A stretch of 64,000 bases of DNA from assembly GCA_022457155.1 (NCBI GenBank), contig JAJGOT010001014.1, forward strand, positions 1-64,000, read 5' to 3'. Of the stretch, positions 46,325-58,102 are shown one piece after another. The stretch comes from Cladopsammia gracilis. Its lineage: Eukaryota > Cnidaria > Anthozoa > Scleractinia > Dendrophylliidae. The translations under genes and the position numbers were made by a program. The notes beneath the pieces are model-generated. The model made no database searches and had not been told where the DNA came from. It worked only from the letters and a program-made list of their open reading frames with translations. Every line of letters starts with the position of its first letter. Position 1 is the first letter of the stretch.

Positions 46325-46590
46325 TATTGGCTGGGGGGGGGGGGGGGGTAGTTGACCTATGTCTGGGTATAGGACAAAAAATGCATACCCTGTATGACGC
46401 CCTCTACTTTAGGACAATGTTTAGGATAAAGGACAAAATACACCCTGCAATCATGCAACCATACCCTGATTAGGATAGGTTCAGTTCCTGTTTAGGACAG
46501 AGAGGCCAAAAACCATACCCTGTCCAGTGGCACATCTTTGAAAAGGCCACATGAAGGATTCCCCAACCCCCCCCCCCCCCCCCACTGGAT
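46325..46590. repeat. Repeat bounded by G16 and C17 runs
   Basis: A run of 16 G (46333-46348) and a run of 17 C (46567-46583) face each other as inverted ends around about 220 bp. That core has recurrent ATACCCTG and AGGACA motifs (TAGGACAAAAAATGCATACC and similar). It looks like a small foldback element inserted in the intergenic region. Homopolymer lengths are unreliable. Confidence 0.5.
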
Positions 46591-46635
46591 TTTTTAATTG
46601 TGAACATTTATTTGCTCCTTCTTATCAACACTATT

Positions 46636-48198
46636 TTAAGAGTTCTTTGGACCAACTGGGCTCTTTAGCATGTTCACAATGTGAGCAAATATTTTGAAAC
46701 AGTGGCCAAGGATATCAATACGGCTGAGAGGCCAGCAAGCATTTAAAATGGTCCAATCCCTTATCCGTCCAATATAGTTCTCATTATAAATCCTCAGGGT
46801 AGCAATGTCAAAATTTTTGCAAATATCTGTTTCTTCGTACTGATCTGAAAATTTCAGAGGAGGCCTGTTATGAAGAATTCCTTTGGAGTGGCACAAGTCT
46901 GAAATATTAAAACCCTTATCGGTTAAGACAATTTTCCCCTTATTTATTTTGCTTAAAATCCCGCACTGATCAGTTATGTCACTGTCAGATATAGTTCCAG
47001 GGTATGTTTCGCTGCAGTGAAGTAATCCCCCATGAGGAAAAATCCAGATGGACGTTTTTCCTGTGGTGTGGTTCTTGTACGAACTGAATGTTATATTATT
47101 GATGTCATAGTTCTCCGACTGACCAATCCATGTCTCAGTGGCATCTCCAAGTGCCTCAGTGGCTGCATACCCAGCTTCTATGAATTCCTTTGGTAGGAAT
47201 TCCTCCACAAATCCTGGCAAAGGTTTCAATTCCAGGCATTCAAACAACGAAGAAAGAAATACTGCCCATGCAACAAAGTTTCTAGATACAGTTGAAATAC
47301 TGGCTCCAGTCATCCATGAAACTACTCCCAGGTGAAGACTATGTCTGCAGATTGAAAAAAAGCAGACCACCTCAGTTTTTAAATCCAATTTCCTACTCTT
47401 TGTTTCCATTCCACTTCCTCTACAGTCAGGATATACTATGAGGTGTACAAATGGCTCAATAGCCTCAAATAAACAATCAAACTCTGTTGTAGTTAGCCCC
47501 GTCATGTAAAAAAACTTTTGTGGATAATGAATAAGGTTGGCATAAGTGAATTTAATTTGACCAAGTTGACACCTAAGTTGTTTCAGTTGGAATTGCAGGT
47601 TTTGCTCTCTTTCCATAACATCATTAAGTTGTTTTTTCAGATTGGCCATCTCAAGTTCCTTTTCCTTCAACTTCCTCTTAATTGCATCACATTGTTTTCT
47701 CAGGTCTTCATTCTCAGATTTCAAATTCTCAGAATGTTTGTTCACGCTTTCGTGGTCATTTCTTGACAACTCCTGTTCTGTACAGGAAATACCCGCATCA
47801 CGATAGCTTTCTATTAACCTTCGCTTTGCCTTTGGTGTGTTTTGCGAACTGCGTTTTGCCGCTGCGAGTTTTCTTGCCTTTCTCTTCTTGCCATTCGAAC
47901 ACCGAGGTTTTGAGTTTTCAAGCTTCTTTATATAGTCCTCTGTACAGATAACATCTGGCGGATCATCAATGCTTTCTCTTCGTCCTTTTGACCAGTGTGC
48001 CGAACAAATGACTTGCTTCTTCCAATTTACGTTTTCATTTACAAGAACTTTACGGTAAGAAGTCTTAAGTTCGTCGTTTCGTTTATCTATTGAGGTAAGG
48101 GTGTAATACTCCAGTCCCTCGTTTCTCCAATTATTAGTGCATAGTGCACCGGCACAATTCCAATGCCACCTGGACTTCTTAGAAGAGGAGGTCGCCAT
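46636..48198 (-). CDS. THAP-DDE transposase, ISL2EU/Harbinger type
   Basis: 520-aa protein from ATG at 48198. The frame is open 21 codons further upstream without an ATG. A C2CH THAP-like zinc module occupies the first 90 residues (CAGALC ... ICSAHW). A basic linker and a coiled coil of about 75 residues (SENEDLRKQCDAIKRKLKEK and on) follow. Next is a helix-turn-helix typical of DDE_Tnp_4 enzymes (LTTTEFDCLFEAIEPF; GASISTVSRNF). The catalytic core shows ALGDATETWI, GTISDSDIT and VLTDKGFNI for the acidic residues and NENYIGRIRDW for the final Glu region. It appears intact and may be active. It cuts and joins the element ends in the nucleus, and its neighbour is the YqaJ nuclease gene of the same element. 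Confidence 0.85.
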   Translation of the reverse strand: MATSSSKKSRWHWNCAGALCTNNWRNEGLEYYTLTSIDKRNDELKTSYRKVLVNENVNWKKQVICSAHWSKGRRESIDDPPDVICTEDYIKKLENSKPRCSNGKKRKARKLAAAKRSSQNTPKAKRRLIESYRDAGISCTEQELSRNDHESVNKHSENLKSENEDLRKQCDAIKRKLKEKELEMANLKKQLNDVMEREQNLQFQLKQLRCQLGQIKFTYANLIHYPQKFFYMTGLTTTEFDCLFEAIEPFVHLIVYPDCRGSGMETKSRKLDLKTEVVCFFSICRHSLHLGVVSWMTGASISTVSRNFVAWAVFLSSLFECLELKPLPGFVEEFLPKEFIEAGYAATEALGDATETWIGQSENYDINNITFSSYKNHTTGKTSIWIFPHGGLLHCSETYPGTISDSDITDQCGILSKINKGKIVLTDKGFNISDLCHSKGILHNRPPLKFSDQYEETDICKNFDIATLRIYNENYIGRIRDWTILNACWPLSRIDILGHCFKIFAHIVNMLKSPVGPKNS

Positions 48199-48326
48199 TA
48201 CTCGGCTCGACTTGCGCGATGCAAATGTCCGGCAGACGCGGAACTCGCCCCAGTCCCTCACGATATGAAATCCGGCAATTGACCGTTGAAAATATCCCGC
48301 CTTCGCTGCCTTCGGGTCAGCGGCCT

Positions 48327-49191
48327 TATATTAATCCGAGGTGGATGCGTCATGTATAAGGACATAGATTGTACCCTTTCATACGCCCTAAAGATTTTGA
48401 AGAATTAACTTCCCCGTTTTCAAGGAGTCGGCTGAGGAGAATCTTGCTTCTGCTTATGGAATTGCGCTCCTAGAATAACTGAAAAACCCCAGGATCGACC
48501 AGGATCCTCGTAAAGGGTAAACGTTTTCAGGTGCTGACGAGATATCAGCCATTTACTCAACCCACTGAACCTGAACATTTGGAATAGAATACGCAACTTT
48601 TCAGACTTCTACGAATCACTCTTCGCAATTTAAAGTTGGCCTATTTTATTATTTTAGTTTTTACTTTATCAGTGCTGGAACAATTTCAATAAGGGGACCG
48701 CCTTGTTTTCCATGAGAATTCTGTCGCGTGTCACGCGTCACGCGTCACATGCGCGACATCATTTTCAAATAAATTATTCGTACTTTTATTATTCCGTTAA
48801 GCTATTCTACCAATACCGAACGCTAAGTAATCTTGACGTTGGCTCTGTCTGTTGTTGCAGTTTTATTTCCCGAATGACGCCGGCAATCAACAATATGCCA
48901 GGCCCGAGTGCACGCTCAAGCGCTTCTTTTACAGGGATTTATCCCATGTGTTTATCAATCTGCTCCTGGTCTCGCTATTTTCATTTACACGACTTTTAAA
49001 GGGTTACATGATTCATTGTTACACAGTTTCTAGCGTCTCCCTTTTACAATTACATGGTTTTTACAGATATGGATTCCATAAATATGTAGTTCTCAATAAG
49101 TGCATTTTAAGCTATAGATAGTAAAGAAGTTACCATCGATAAAAGTTGGAAGTTTCTATGAAATCCGATTGTATGGCTTTTAGGGGAGCAG
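48327..49191. other. Unassigned DNA beyond the transposon
   Basis: Contains a triple CACGCGTCACGCGTCACATG stretch near 48730 (compare the CGAGTCACGGGTCACATG motif in the Polinton end at 58.2 kb). ORFs of up to 98 codons show no domain. No gene is supported. Confidence 0.45.
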
Positions 49192-49432
49192 GGGTGGTGT
49201 AGTGGTGAGAGAACTCGCCTCCCACCAATGTGGCCCGGGTTCGATCCTCGGTCCCGGCGTCATATGTGGGTTGAGTTTGTTGCTGGTTCTCTCCTTGCTC
49301 CGAGAGGTTTTTCTCCGGGTACTACGGTTTTCCCCTGTCCTAAAAAACCAACATTCTAAATTCCAATTCGATCTGGAAAGAGGACCTGCATGGACCTTCA
49401 AGTTATTGGGGGTAACGAATAATTACAATAGA
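49192..49432 (+). mobile_element. tRNA-derived SINE, second family
   Basis: A box GTGGTGTAGTGGTGAGAGAA and B box GGGTTCGATCCTCGG are followed by the body GTTGAGTTTGTTGCTGGTTC, TCCGAGAGGTTTTTCTCCGG and AAAAACCAACATTCTAAATT. I know this body from cnidarian and other marine invertebrate SINEs. It supports an anthozoan origin. The 3' limit is approximate. ORFs across it are not genes. Confidence 0.75.
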
Positions 49433-49544
49433 GTGAAGCAGGGTAAACAGCCTTTAGTTCTAGTTATCCAGAAGTTCGATACTGAGACTCCACAGTACAC
49501 AGTTTCAATAGCCCTCCTTTTCTCACTTACTTAAATCACTATTT

Positions 49545-49932
49545 ACGGTACATTTACATGATCCAATAAAACATGTAAATTTAATTTACAGGGTTTCAAC
49601 AGCCCCATTTGTGGTAAAGACATTTACATGTTATTTACAGGATAATTCAAAACATTTTACATGTTATTTACAAACGAAGATACTGTAAATCTACCTAAAA
49701 AAATTTACATGTTATTTACATGTTCTTCAAATTATAATCCCAGAAAACGACCCTGTAAATCACTATTTACAGTACATTTACATGATCTATTGAAACATGT
49801 AAATAACATGTAAATTGTTTTTTACAAATCCTTAATATGTTAATTACAATTTACAAATCATGTAAATCCAGATTTACATTTTGTAAATTGGATTTACATG
49901 TGCATGTAAATTTTCAACTTTTCCAGTGTAGT
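49545..49932 (+). repeat. TTTACATGTTATTTACA element related to the palindrome minisatellite
   Basis: A diverged relative of 7935-8853. It has many ATTTACATGTTATTTACA motifs and the phrase GGGTTTCAACAGCCCC matching GGGTCTTGACAGCCCC. It has the same terminus, GTAAATTTTCAACTTTTCCA at 49906-49925. Not tandemly regular here. Confidence 0.65.
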
Positions 49933-50200
49933 GCTTATATAACTCAACAATGCACGAGGAACAAGTTTTTTTATTTCTTTTATAAAATAAAAACGTTTAA
50001 AATGAACCTTACGTCACGCGCGTGCTTTATCGAGTTATAATGAACTCGGTTTAACCAATCATAGCGCGCGCATTTCCTTGAGCATTTTATAAAAATGTAT
50101 AAGTTTGGAGAGCACGAGAGAAGCGTAAGAGTTCGCCGAGAGCAACTCTAGCTTCTCGAGTGCATCCATAACTCGATAGATGCACAGCTTAAAGCATGAG
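49933..50200. repeat. Dispersed repeat related to 10320-10600
   Basis: Shares AACCTTACGTCACGCGCGTG, CTTTATCGAGTTATAATGAA and GCATTTCCTTGAGCATTTTA with the palindrome-arm blocks near 8.95 and 10.35 kb. It also contains its own hairpin between GAGAGCACGAGAGAAGC and GCTTCTCGAGTGC. Probably a transposon end. Confidence 0.55.
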
Positions 50201-51353
50201 CCAATTGTTTATAACATGGCGAAAGGAAAAGAAAAAAAAGATTGATCGCATGACTGAATGAAAAAAGGCGCGAAAATTATTGCCGCGTATCGCAGTTCGA
50301 ATGACAAAGCTGTTCGAACCGCTTGATCTGGAAAAAATCGAACAAACACAATTTTCTGAAAATGCCTTCTAATAATTGACTTTGAAATATAGTATGTGCT
50401 TTATGCTTCCTTTAACATGTTCCTGAACATTGTTTGAAGCGGATTGGAACCGAAAAATTTCACTACGCGGCTGTAGGAACTAAAACGAGCAAGTTTGTAT
50501 TTTTCCGCATCACGGGCTGTTGTTTGTGCAAGTTTTGTCGAACTCGGTCTGCTCTGTGGAGCAATGGTTCATGAACTGAAACGGAGACTCGCCGTGTAGC
50601 CCACAGCTGTTGTTACTTGAAGAGGGAATAACTTATGCTTTCAGTATGGATTGACTTCCGACTTGAAATTGTGTGGACTAAAGATGCGGGGTCTTTAGCG
50701 AATGGTCCATGTCAAAACAACAACAAGAACAATTCAACTCGCTTAAACTTGTAAAACAAACCTAATTTTCTTGAACGCTGGCTGCTAAAGGAAGGGACTA
50801 AAAAGCTACATCGAGTGCAGGTAACGTTTTTTTAACGTTAATTTGTGTCAAAATGTATTAATTTTTGACTGCCTTGATTGTAGTTTTTTCAAATCGGATA
50901 GCTTTTCGCTCTGTTTAGTCGCATGCTTGTTCAGTTTGTTTTTCAATTCGGAATTGAAGTCTTTTCAGACACGATTCTCTGCCATTTTACTGCTGTATTT
51001 CATGTTGTCTGTTGTTTTATAATAGGTATAATTTCCGTAGAAAACCTCGGTTTGTGAAATTTTAGCGTAGCGTGGTCACGAGTAAACTTGTAAACATCGC
51101 GCGGCCACTAACATTAATTTTTTGACATTTTTATACAGTCATGCAGTGGCCGGCAATAAATTAACACTTGAGGTTTGATTTGTGAAGACGTTTGCTTCCA
51201 CCCGGATATTTACGATGTTGTCCTCCATTTAAAATGCGCTGAAAAGGAGTGAGCAAATGAGTGAGCGAGAAAAATTATGCTCAGTGGCATTAACACACGT
51301 CATTTCTTTGATATTTTTTTTTTAATAAACGCACGGTCTTGCGTATAAAGCTA
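50201..51353. other. Unassigned DNA
   Basis: No ORF of useful length, RNA gene or tandem repeat recognised. Composition is ordinary. Confidence 0.5.
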
Positions 51354-51539
51354 ACAAATAGATTCCATTTGGCCGTGTGTCTGTTCAGTTGTAGATCACA
51401 GATGACGTCAAAATGTGGTAAGAACAAAAAAGTGGCACACGAGCCGCAGGCGAGAGTGTCACTGATGCTCTTACCACATTATGACGTCTTCTGTTTTCTA
51501 TAACTGAACAGACACACGGCCAAATGGAATCTATTTGTT
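51354..51539. mobile_element. Foldback MITE, AATAGATTCCATTTGGCCGT ends
   Basis: Nearly perfect inverted arms of about 75 bp: AACAAATAGATTCCATTTGG ... GTGGTAAGA on the left and its inverse on the right. A short core rich in GCACACGAGCCGCAGGCGAG separates them. A long hairpin with no ORF. The adjacent stretch to about 51860, with an ATGGCGCACAGTTTTGAATG start, may be part of a larger related element. Confidence 0.82.
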
Positions 51540-52751
51540 TTTTATACAATGAACTGAATACTACGTGCTCTGTGATTGGTCGTTGCCAGTGATCTATCAG
51601 AGTATAGACGCACGGCTGACGTCATATAAAAATTGTTTGCTTTGTTTTGTCCAACATGGCGCACAGTTTTGAATGTGTTTGCGAGATTATTCTGGATTGA
51701 GCAAGTGAAAACCTCGAAATATGTTTAGCAGGAGCTGTTTACGAGCAAGAAAAAGAAGAAACCAAGACGAAAAGTATTCTTGGCGACTTGAAAAATACCT
51801 AAACTGGAACAAATCTTCGAACAGTCGAGCGCTACGAGGCAAGTTCGTAATTTTACTCTTTTTACTTTTCTGTTCATTGTATAGTTAAATAGATGCACGC
51901 TCGCGTTATTGAATTGGATTGGGTGAATTTCCTAGCTATGTTATAAATATATTTTAAAGGTAACCATCATTCAAAAAGTGTTCCTTTCTGTGGGTGTGAG
52001 CATCCTATAGTCACCTTAGTACGACTACACCTTTGGCTTGGTACACCTGACATAACAACTACTGCTTTCCATTTTAGGCTTATGGGCATGGCTTTTGACA
52101 TGTTCATACACTGCAAAGTATCTCTGAGAGATTTACAGATGTTCTTGAGTCAATTGAAATCGGTTATATATGTTGTGTTACAAACCAGTTAAATTTGTTA
52201 TTTTCCTTTGTCCCAGGATAATTAACATAATCTCAGACAAAAGAAAAACCAAAATCAAACTGGTTTGAAAATTTTCAAACCAAAGAAAACTTTGAACCAC
52301 AACATATACGATGTACACGTATCACCGTCTTACAAATGCACCGTCATTTATAAAAATACAGACTACAAAAAATATTGCTTGAAAGTCATTTACATCAGCC
52401 TGGCGTAAAGGGGTGGGGTGGGGGGTTAATAGATTGCTCGTTTAACCTTGTCTTTTAACCTTGTCTTTGAATGAAATGACATGTGGTGTCTGGTAAATAC
52501 TGCCGCGACAGCTGCATCTACCAGGAAAATTCTCTGTTCTTATATTAACGGCGTGGTCTGGTAATTTTCTTCGAGGTTGACATAATTCAGCGTGCTAAAA
52601 GGCGAACTGATAACTACCCATTTATATATATATATATATATATACCGCAATCACTGCATGTTAATAATCCATGCGAGGCAGCGTGTCATGTGTGCAAAAG
52701 GTGCTGTGTTTTTATCTTGTTTTTATCTTGTTCAATTTCGATCTCAATCCA
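51540..52751. other. Unassigned DNA with AT microsatellite
   Basis: Short coding-like stretch at 51655-51860 broken by stops, a G-rich GGGGTGGGGTGGGGGG patch at 52410-52425 and a (TA)n run at 52623-52644. No supported gene. Confidence 0.45.
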
Positions 52752-53372
52752 CGCTCAATGGACCTCGCCAAACATCCAGAATGAGCTACTGGGGAAAACC
52801 GAAACGTCAGTACTGCTTCTCCGCCATCGAAACCAGAGGATTACCATCGTGCCAACACATTTTTCACCTCTCTGAATAAGGTCCGAAATTGAGAATCGGT
52901 TCAGTGGAAATGACCAAGATGTTCTTTGTGCGTTGGGTGACATCACCCTTAGTGATTCGCCCACCAGTGATAGCTCTGACCTGGTTGCCAGGTACTATAA
53001 CCTCGACAAGGAGCTACTCCAGGCAGACCAACTGTTCAGTCATTTCAAGACAGCACACGTGGAGAGATCAATAAAAACAGCTGCAGAAATCATTGAAGCA
53101 TTGCACGAAAACAGCCTTTATGAAATGAACCCAGAGTTCTCGAAGGTCGCGTCCACTCTGGGCGTCATCCCCGCAACATGATGCACAGCGGAGCACTCAT
53201 TCAGCGGACTCCGGCGCTTAAAGACTTACCTTCGGAGCACGATGGGACAGAATAAACTAAATAGCATTGCTATCGTCTGTATTGAGCGCTCCTACGGCAA
53301 TAAAGTCATTGTCAGTATGGACAAGATAATAAACATTTTTGGACAACACCACGGAAGAAACATCTTTTTCTT
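52752..53372 (+). pseudogene. hAT transposase relic (C-terminal part)
   Basis: Pieces in different frames reproduce the end of a hAT-family transposase: TSPNIQNELL near 52765; EIENRFSGNDQDVLCALGDI and on from about 52885; LHENSLYEMNPEFSKVASTL then GVIPAT and a stop at 53179. Beyond the stop the same frame runs on as CTAEHSFSGLRRLKTYLRST, the hAT C-terminal dimerisation motif. The N-terminus, zinc finger and most of the catalytic region are absent. It is related to the animal P52rIPK-like/ZMYM-like hAT group in my judgement. Inactive. Confidence 0.75.
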
Positions 53373-54149
53373 TTAATAAGTTTTTTATTTTACTAGATAG
53401 AGTGTGCGAGGTTTCCAAAAAAAAAAACTATTTTGGAATTATAACAGTTACATTACTTAAAAAAAGCATTAGACTTAGGAATTGTAAACGTTTTTGTTTT
53501 TCATGCAATTTGAGTGAGTTTGTATCCCGATTTCAACACCCACGCATTCGGCGGGCATTCTGTAAATGTTTTGGGCAACAAGGTCACTCCCCTCCCCCCA
53601 CCCCCCCCCCCCCCCCCCAAGGCCAAAGGTGCCCGTACGCCTATGAAAACGATAGCTACTATCTTGACATTTGATTCTGTAAAGGATCCTTCTAATTTAT
53701 ACGCCAATGTTCAGTCTTCGCCCACATTTCCGGATGTTATACCCAATTCTACTCGGAGAACGGCCATTGAACTGCATTGTTTGAAGGAGAGGTGTGGAGA
53801 AGAAATCTCCTTCTTAACAGCTAGTTTAAATGCATAGGCTTGTTTTTTGTATCTTTTCTTCGCAAACAAATGACCATTCTTGCGATGGCATTGAATTCAG
53901 AGGGAACCGAAGAACCAGCAAATGTCACCCGACTAAACAATTTGTTTCTTTCCAAACGGGCTTAACGTGGAAAGCAGCTATACTCCTTGAAATGTCCCTG
54001 GGGAGAACTTGTTCCCATTACTCTTGAATAACATGAAATTGCTTTGTCCTACCACGAGTTTGTGGACACCAACATGCCTGAAGTGGATGCCCGGTGAGCC
54101 AGGATGAAACCTCCACAAACGGGGGTTGAGCTATTGACGTTTTAAAACC
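53373..54149 (+). other. Coding-like scraps and C18 tract
   Basis: A CCCCTCCCCCCA(C)18 tract at 53589-53618 is followed by a frame reading TILTFDSVKDPSNLYANVQS ... LHCLKERCGEEISFLTASLN up to 53837. It may be a fragment of another transposon protein, but I cannot name it. The proline-rich ORF spanning the C run is an artefact. The rest is unassigned. Confidence 0.35.
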
Positions 54150-57100
54150 CCGCCGTTTTGGTCATTTCCCGTCAAATCGTTACTTTATGGGTGAGCTTGG
54201 ATGAAATATTGGACATTATTCGCATACATTTCTTAAAATCCCATTTTGAGTTTTATGCGAAATAGTCCGCTGTTTTGGTCATTTGCCGTCAAATCGTTAC
54301 TTTATGGGTGAGCTTGGATGAAATATTGGATCTTATTCGCATACATTTCTTAAAATCCCATTTTGAGTTTTATGCGAAATAGTCCGCCGTTTTGGTCATT
54401 TGCCGTCAAATCGTTACTTTATGGGTGAGCTTGGATGAAATATTGGACCTTATTCGCATACATTTCTTAAAATCCCATTTTCAGTTTTATGCGAAATAGT
54501 CCGCTGTATTGGTCATTTGCCGTCAAATCGTTACTTTATGGGTGAGCTTAGACAAAATATCGGACCTTATTCGCACACATTTCTTAAAATCCCATTTTGA
54601 GTTTTATGCGAAATAGTCCGCCGTTTTGGTCATTTCCCGTCAAATCGTTATTTTATGGGTGAGCTTGGATGAAATATCGGACCTTATTCGCATACATTTA
54701 TTGAAATCCCATTTTGAGTTTTATGCGAAATAGTCCGTCGTTTTTGTCATTTCCCGTCAAATCGTTACCTTATGGGTGAGCTTGGATGAAATAATGGACC
54801 TTGTTCGCATTCATTTCTTAAAATCCCATTTTGAGTTTTATGCGAAATAGTCCGCTGTTTTGGTCATTTGCCGTCAAATCGTTACTTTATGGGTGAGCTT
54901 GGGCAAAATATCGGACCTTATTCGCACACATTTATTGAAATCCCGTTTTGAGTTTTATGCGAAATAGTCCGCCGTTTTGTTCATTTCCCGTCAAATCGTT
55001 ACTTTAATGGTGAGCTTGGATGAAATATTGGACCTTATTCGCATACATTTATTTAAATCCCATTTTGAGTTTTATGCGAAATAGTCCGCCGTTTTGGTAA
55101 TTTGCCGTCAAATCGTTACTTTATGGGTGAGCTTGGATGAAATATTGGACCTTATTCGCATACATTTATTGAAATCCCATTTTGAATTTTATGTGAAATA
55201 GTCCGCCGTTTTGGTCATTTTCCGTCAAATCGTTACTTTATGGGTGAGCTTGGATGAAATATTGGACCTTATTCGCGTACATTTCTTAAAATCCCATTTT
55301 GAGTTTTATGCGAAATAGTCCGCTGTATTGGTCATTTGCCGTCAAATCGTTACTTTATGGGTGAGCTTGGACAAAATATCGGATCTTATTCGCACACATT
55401 TCTTAAAATCCCATTTTGAGTTTTATTCGAAATAGTCCGCCGTTTTGGTCATTTCCCGTCAAATCGTTACTTTAATGGTGAGCTTGGATGAAATATTGGA
55501 CCTTATTCGCATACATTTATTTAAATCCCATTTTGAGTTTTATGCGAAATAGTCCGCCGTTTTGGTAATTTGCCGTCAAATCGTTACTTTATGGGTGAGC
55601 TTGGATGAAATATTGGACCTTATTCGCATACATTTCTTAAAATCCCATTTTGAGTTTTATGCAAATAGTCCGCCGTTTTGGTCATTTCCCGTCAAATCGT
55701 TATTTTATGGGTGAGCTTGGATGAAATATCGGACCTTATTCGCATACATTTATTGAAATCCCATTGTGAGTTTTATGCGAAATATTCCGTCGTTTTGGTC
55801 ATTTCCCGTCAAATCGTTACCTTATGGGTGAGCTTGGATGAAATAATGGACCTTGTTCGCATTCATTTCTTAAAATCCCATTTTGAGTAGTTTTATGCGA
55901 AATAGACCGCCGTTTTAGTCATTTCCCGTCAAATCGTTACTTTATGGGTGAGCTTGGATGAAATATTGGACCTTATTCGCATACATTTATTGAAATCCCA
56001 TTTTGAGTTTTATGCGAAATAGTCCACCGTTTTGGTCATTTCCCGTCAAATCGTCACTTTATGGGTGAGCGTGGATGAAATATTGCACCTTATTCGCATA
56101 CATTTCTTAAAATCCCATTTTGAGTTTTATACGTAATAGTCCGCTGTTTTGGTCATTTGCCGTCAAATCGTTACTTTATGGGTGAGCTTGGATGAAATAT
56201 TTGACCTTATTCGCATACATTTATTGAAATCCCATTTTGAGTTTTATGCGAAATAGTCCGCCGTTTTGGTAATTTGCCGTCAAATCGTTACTTTATGGGT
56301 GAGCTTGGATGAAATATTGGACCTTATTCGCATACATTTCTTAAAATCCCATTTTGAGTTTTATGCGAAATAGTACGCTGTATTGGTCATTTGCCGTCAA
56401 ATCGTTACTTTATGTGTGAGCTTGGACAAAATGTCGGACCTTATTCGCATACATTTATTGAAATCCCATTTTGAGTTTTATGCGAAATAGTCCGCCGTTT
56501 TGGTCATTTCCCGTCAAATCGTTACTTTAATGGTGAGCTTGGATGAAATATTGGACCTTATTCGCATACATTTATTTAAATCCCATTTTGAGTTTTATGC
56601 GAAATAGTCCGCCGTTTTGGTCATTTCCCGTCAAATCGTTATTTTATGGGTGAGCTTGGATGAAATATCGGACCTTATTCGCATACATTTATTGAAATCC
56701 CATTTTGAGTTTTATGCGAAATAGTCCGTCGTTTTTGTCATTTCCCGTCAAATCGTTACCTTATGGGTGAGCTTGGATGAAATAATGGACCTTGTTCGCA
56801 TTCATTTCTTAAAATCCCATTTTGAGTTTTATGCGAAATAGTCCGCCGTTTTGGTCATTTCCCGTCAAATCGTTACTTTAATGGTGAGCTTGGATGAAAT
56901 ATTGGACCTTATTCGCATACATTTATTTAAATCCCATTTTGAGTTCTATGCGAAATAGTCCGCCGTTTTGGTCATTTCCCGTCAAATCGTTACTTTATGG
57001 GTGAGCTTGGATGAAATATTGGACCTTATTCGCATACATTTCATAAAATCCCATTTTGAGTTTTATGCGAAATAGTCCGCTGTATTGGTCATTTGCCGTC

Positions 57101-58102
57101 AAATCGTTACTTTATGGGTGAGCTTAGACAAAATATCGGACCTTATTCGCACACATTTCTTAAAATCCCATTTTGAGTTTTATGCGAAATAGTCCGCCGT
57201 TTTGGTAATTTGCCGTCAAATCGTTACTTTATGGGTGAGCTTGGATGAAATATTGGACCTTATTCGCATACATTTATTGAAATCCCATTTTGAATTTTAT
57301 GTGAAATAGTCCGCCGTTTTGGTCATTTTCCGTGAAATCGTTACTTTATGGGTGAGCTTGGATGAAATATTGGACCTTATTCGCATACATTCTTAAAATC
57401 CCATTTTGAGTTTTATGCGAAATAGTCCGCTGTATTGGTCATTTGCCGTCAAATCGTTACTTTATGGGTGAGCTTGGACAATATATCGGACCTTATTCGC
57501 ACACATTTCTTAAAATCCCATTTTGAGTTTTATTCGAAATAGTCCGCCGTTTTGGTCAGTTCCCGTCAAATCGTTATTTTATGGGTGAGCGTGGATGAGA
57601 TATTGGACCTTATTCGCATACATTTCTTAAAATCCCATTTTGAGTTTTATGCGAAATAGTCCGCCGTTTTGGTAATTTGCCGTCAAATCGTTACTTTATG
57701 GGTGAGCTTGGATGAAATATTGGACCTTATTCGCATACATTTATTGAAATCCCATTTTGAATTTTATGTGAAATAGTCCGCCGTTTTGGTCATTTTCCGT
57801 CAAATCGTTACTTTATGGGTGAGCTTGGATGAAATATTGGACCTTATTCGCGTACATTTCTTAAAATCCCATTTTGAGTTTTATGCGAAATAGTCCGCTG
57901 TATTGGTCATTTGCCGTCAAATCGTTACTTCATGGGTGAGCTTGGACAAAATACCGGACCTTATTCGCACACATTTCTTAAAATCCCATTTTGAGTTTTA
58001 TTCGAAATAGTCCGCCGTTTTGGTCATTTCCCGTCAAATCGTTACTTTAATGGTGAGCTTGGATGAAATATTGGACCTTATTCGCATACATTTATTTAAA
58101 TC
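54150..58102 (+). repeat. 117-bp satellite array, ~34 units
   Basis: Unit: CCGCCGTTTTGGTCATTTCC, then GTCAAATCGTTACTTTATGG, GTGAGCTTGGATGAAATATT, GGACCTTATTCGCATACATT and TCTTAAAATCCCATTTTGAG up to GCGAAATAGT. Successive starts at 54151, 54268 and 54385 give a 117-bp period, with rare one- to few-base indels. Variant units (GCTGTATTGG, GACAAAATATCGG with CACACATT, GGTAATTTGCC, TTTAATGGTGAGC) recur in the same order, for example 55098-55530, 57205-57560 and 57680-58102, so the array has higher-order repeats. The period is 39 codons, but nearly every unit has a TAG, so it does not encode a long protein. Confidence 0.96.
58097..58102. other. Putative Polinton target-site duplication (TAAATC)
   Basis: The six satellite bases immediately before the AG start of the Polinton. 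Polintons make 6-bp target duplications. The matching copy should lie beyond the window. Confidence 0.4.

Larger units (their letters stand above)
39934..48326. mobile_element. ISL2EU-like DNA transposon carrying YqaJ and THAP-DDE genes
   Basis: Two related ends in inverse orientation flank a nuclease gene and a transposase gene. The left end (39934-40044) and the inverse of the right end (about 48216-48326) share AAGGCC at the edge, CCGGATTTCATATCGTGAGG, CTGGGGCGAGTT and CTGCCGGACATTTGCA. TA lies just outside both putative termini (39932-39933 and 48327-48328). The pair of a THAP-DDE transposase and a YqaJ-type nuclease is what I know of ISL2EU (PIF/Harbinger-related) elements. The minisatellite palindrome at 40105-43410 lies inside it. 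The exact termini are an inference. Confidence 0.6.

Noticed and set aside
53514..53837. Proline-rich 107-codon ORF as a gene
   Set aside because: The proline run comes from a C18 tract, and there is no start context or homologous full-length frame. Only the part after the tract looks coding and is listed as a scrap.
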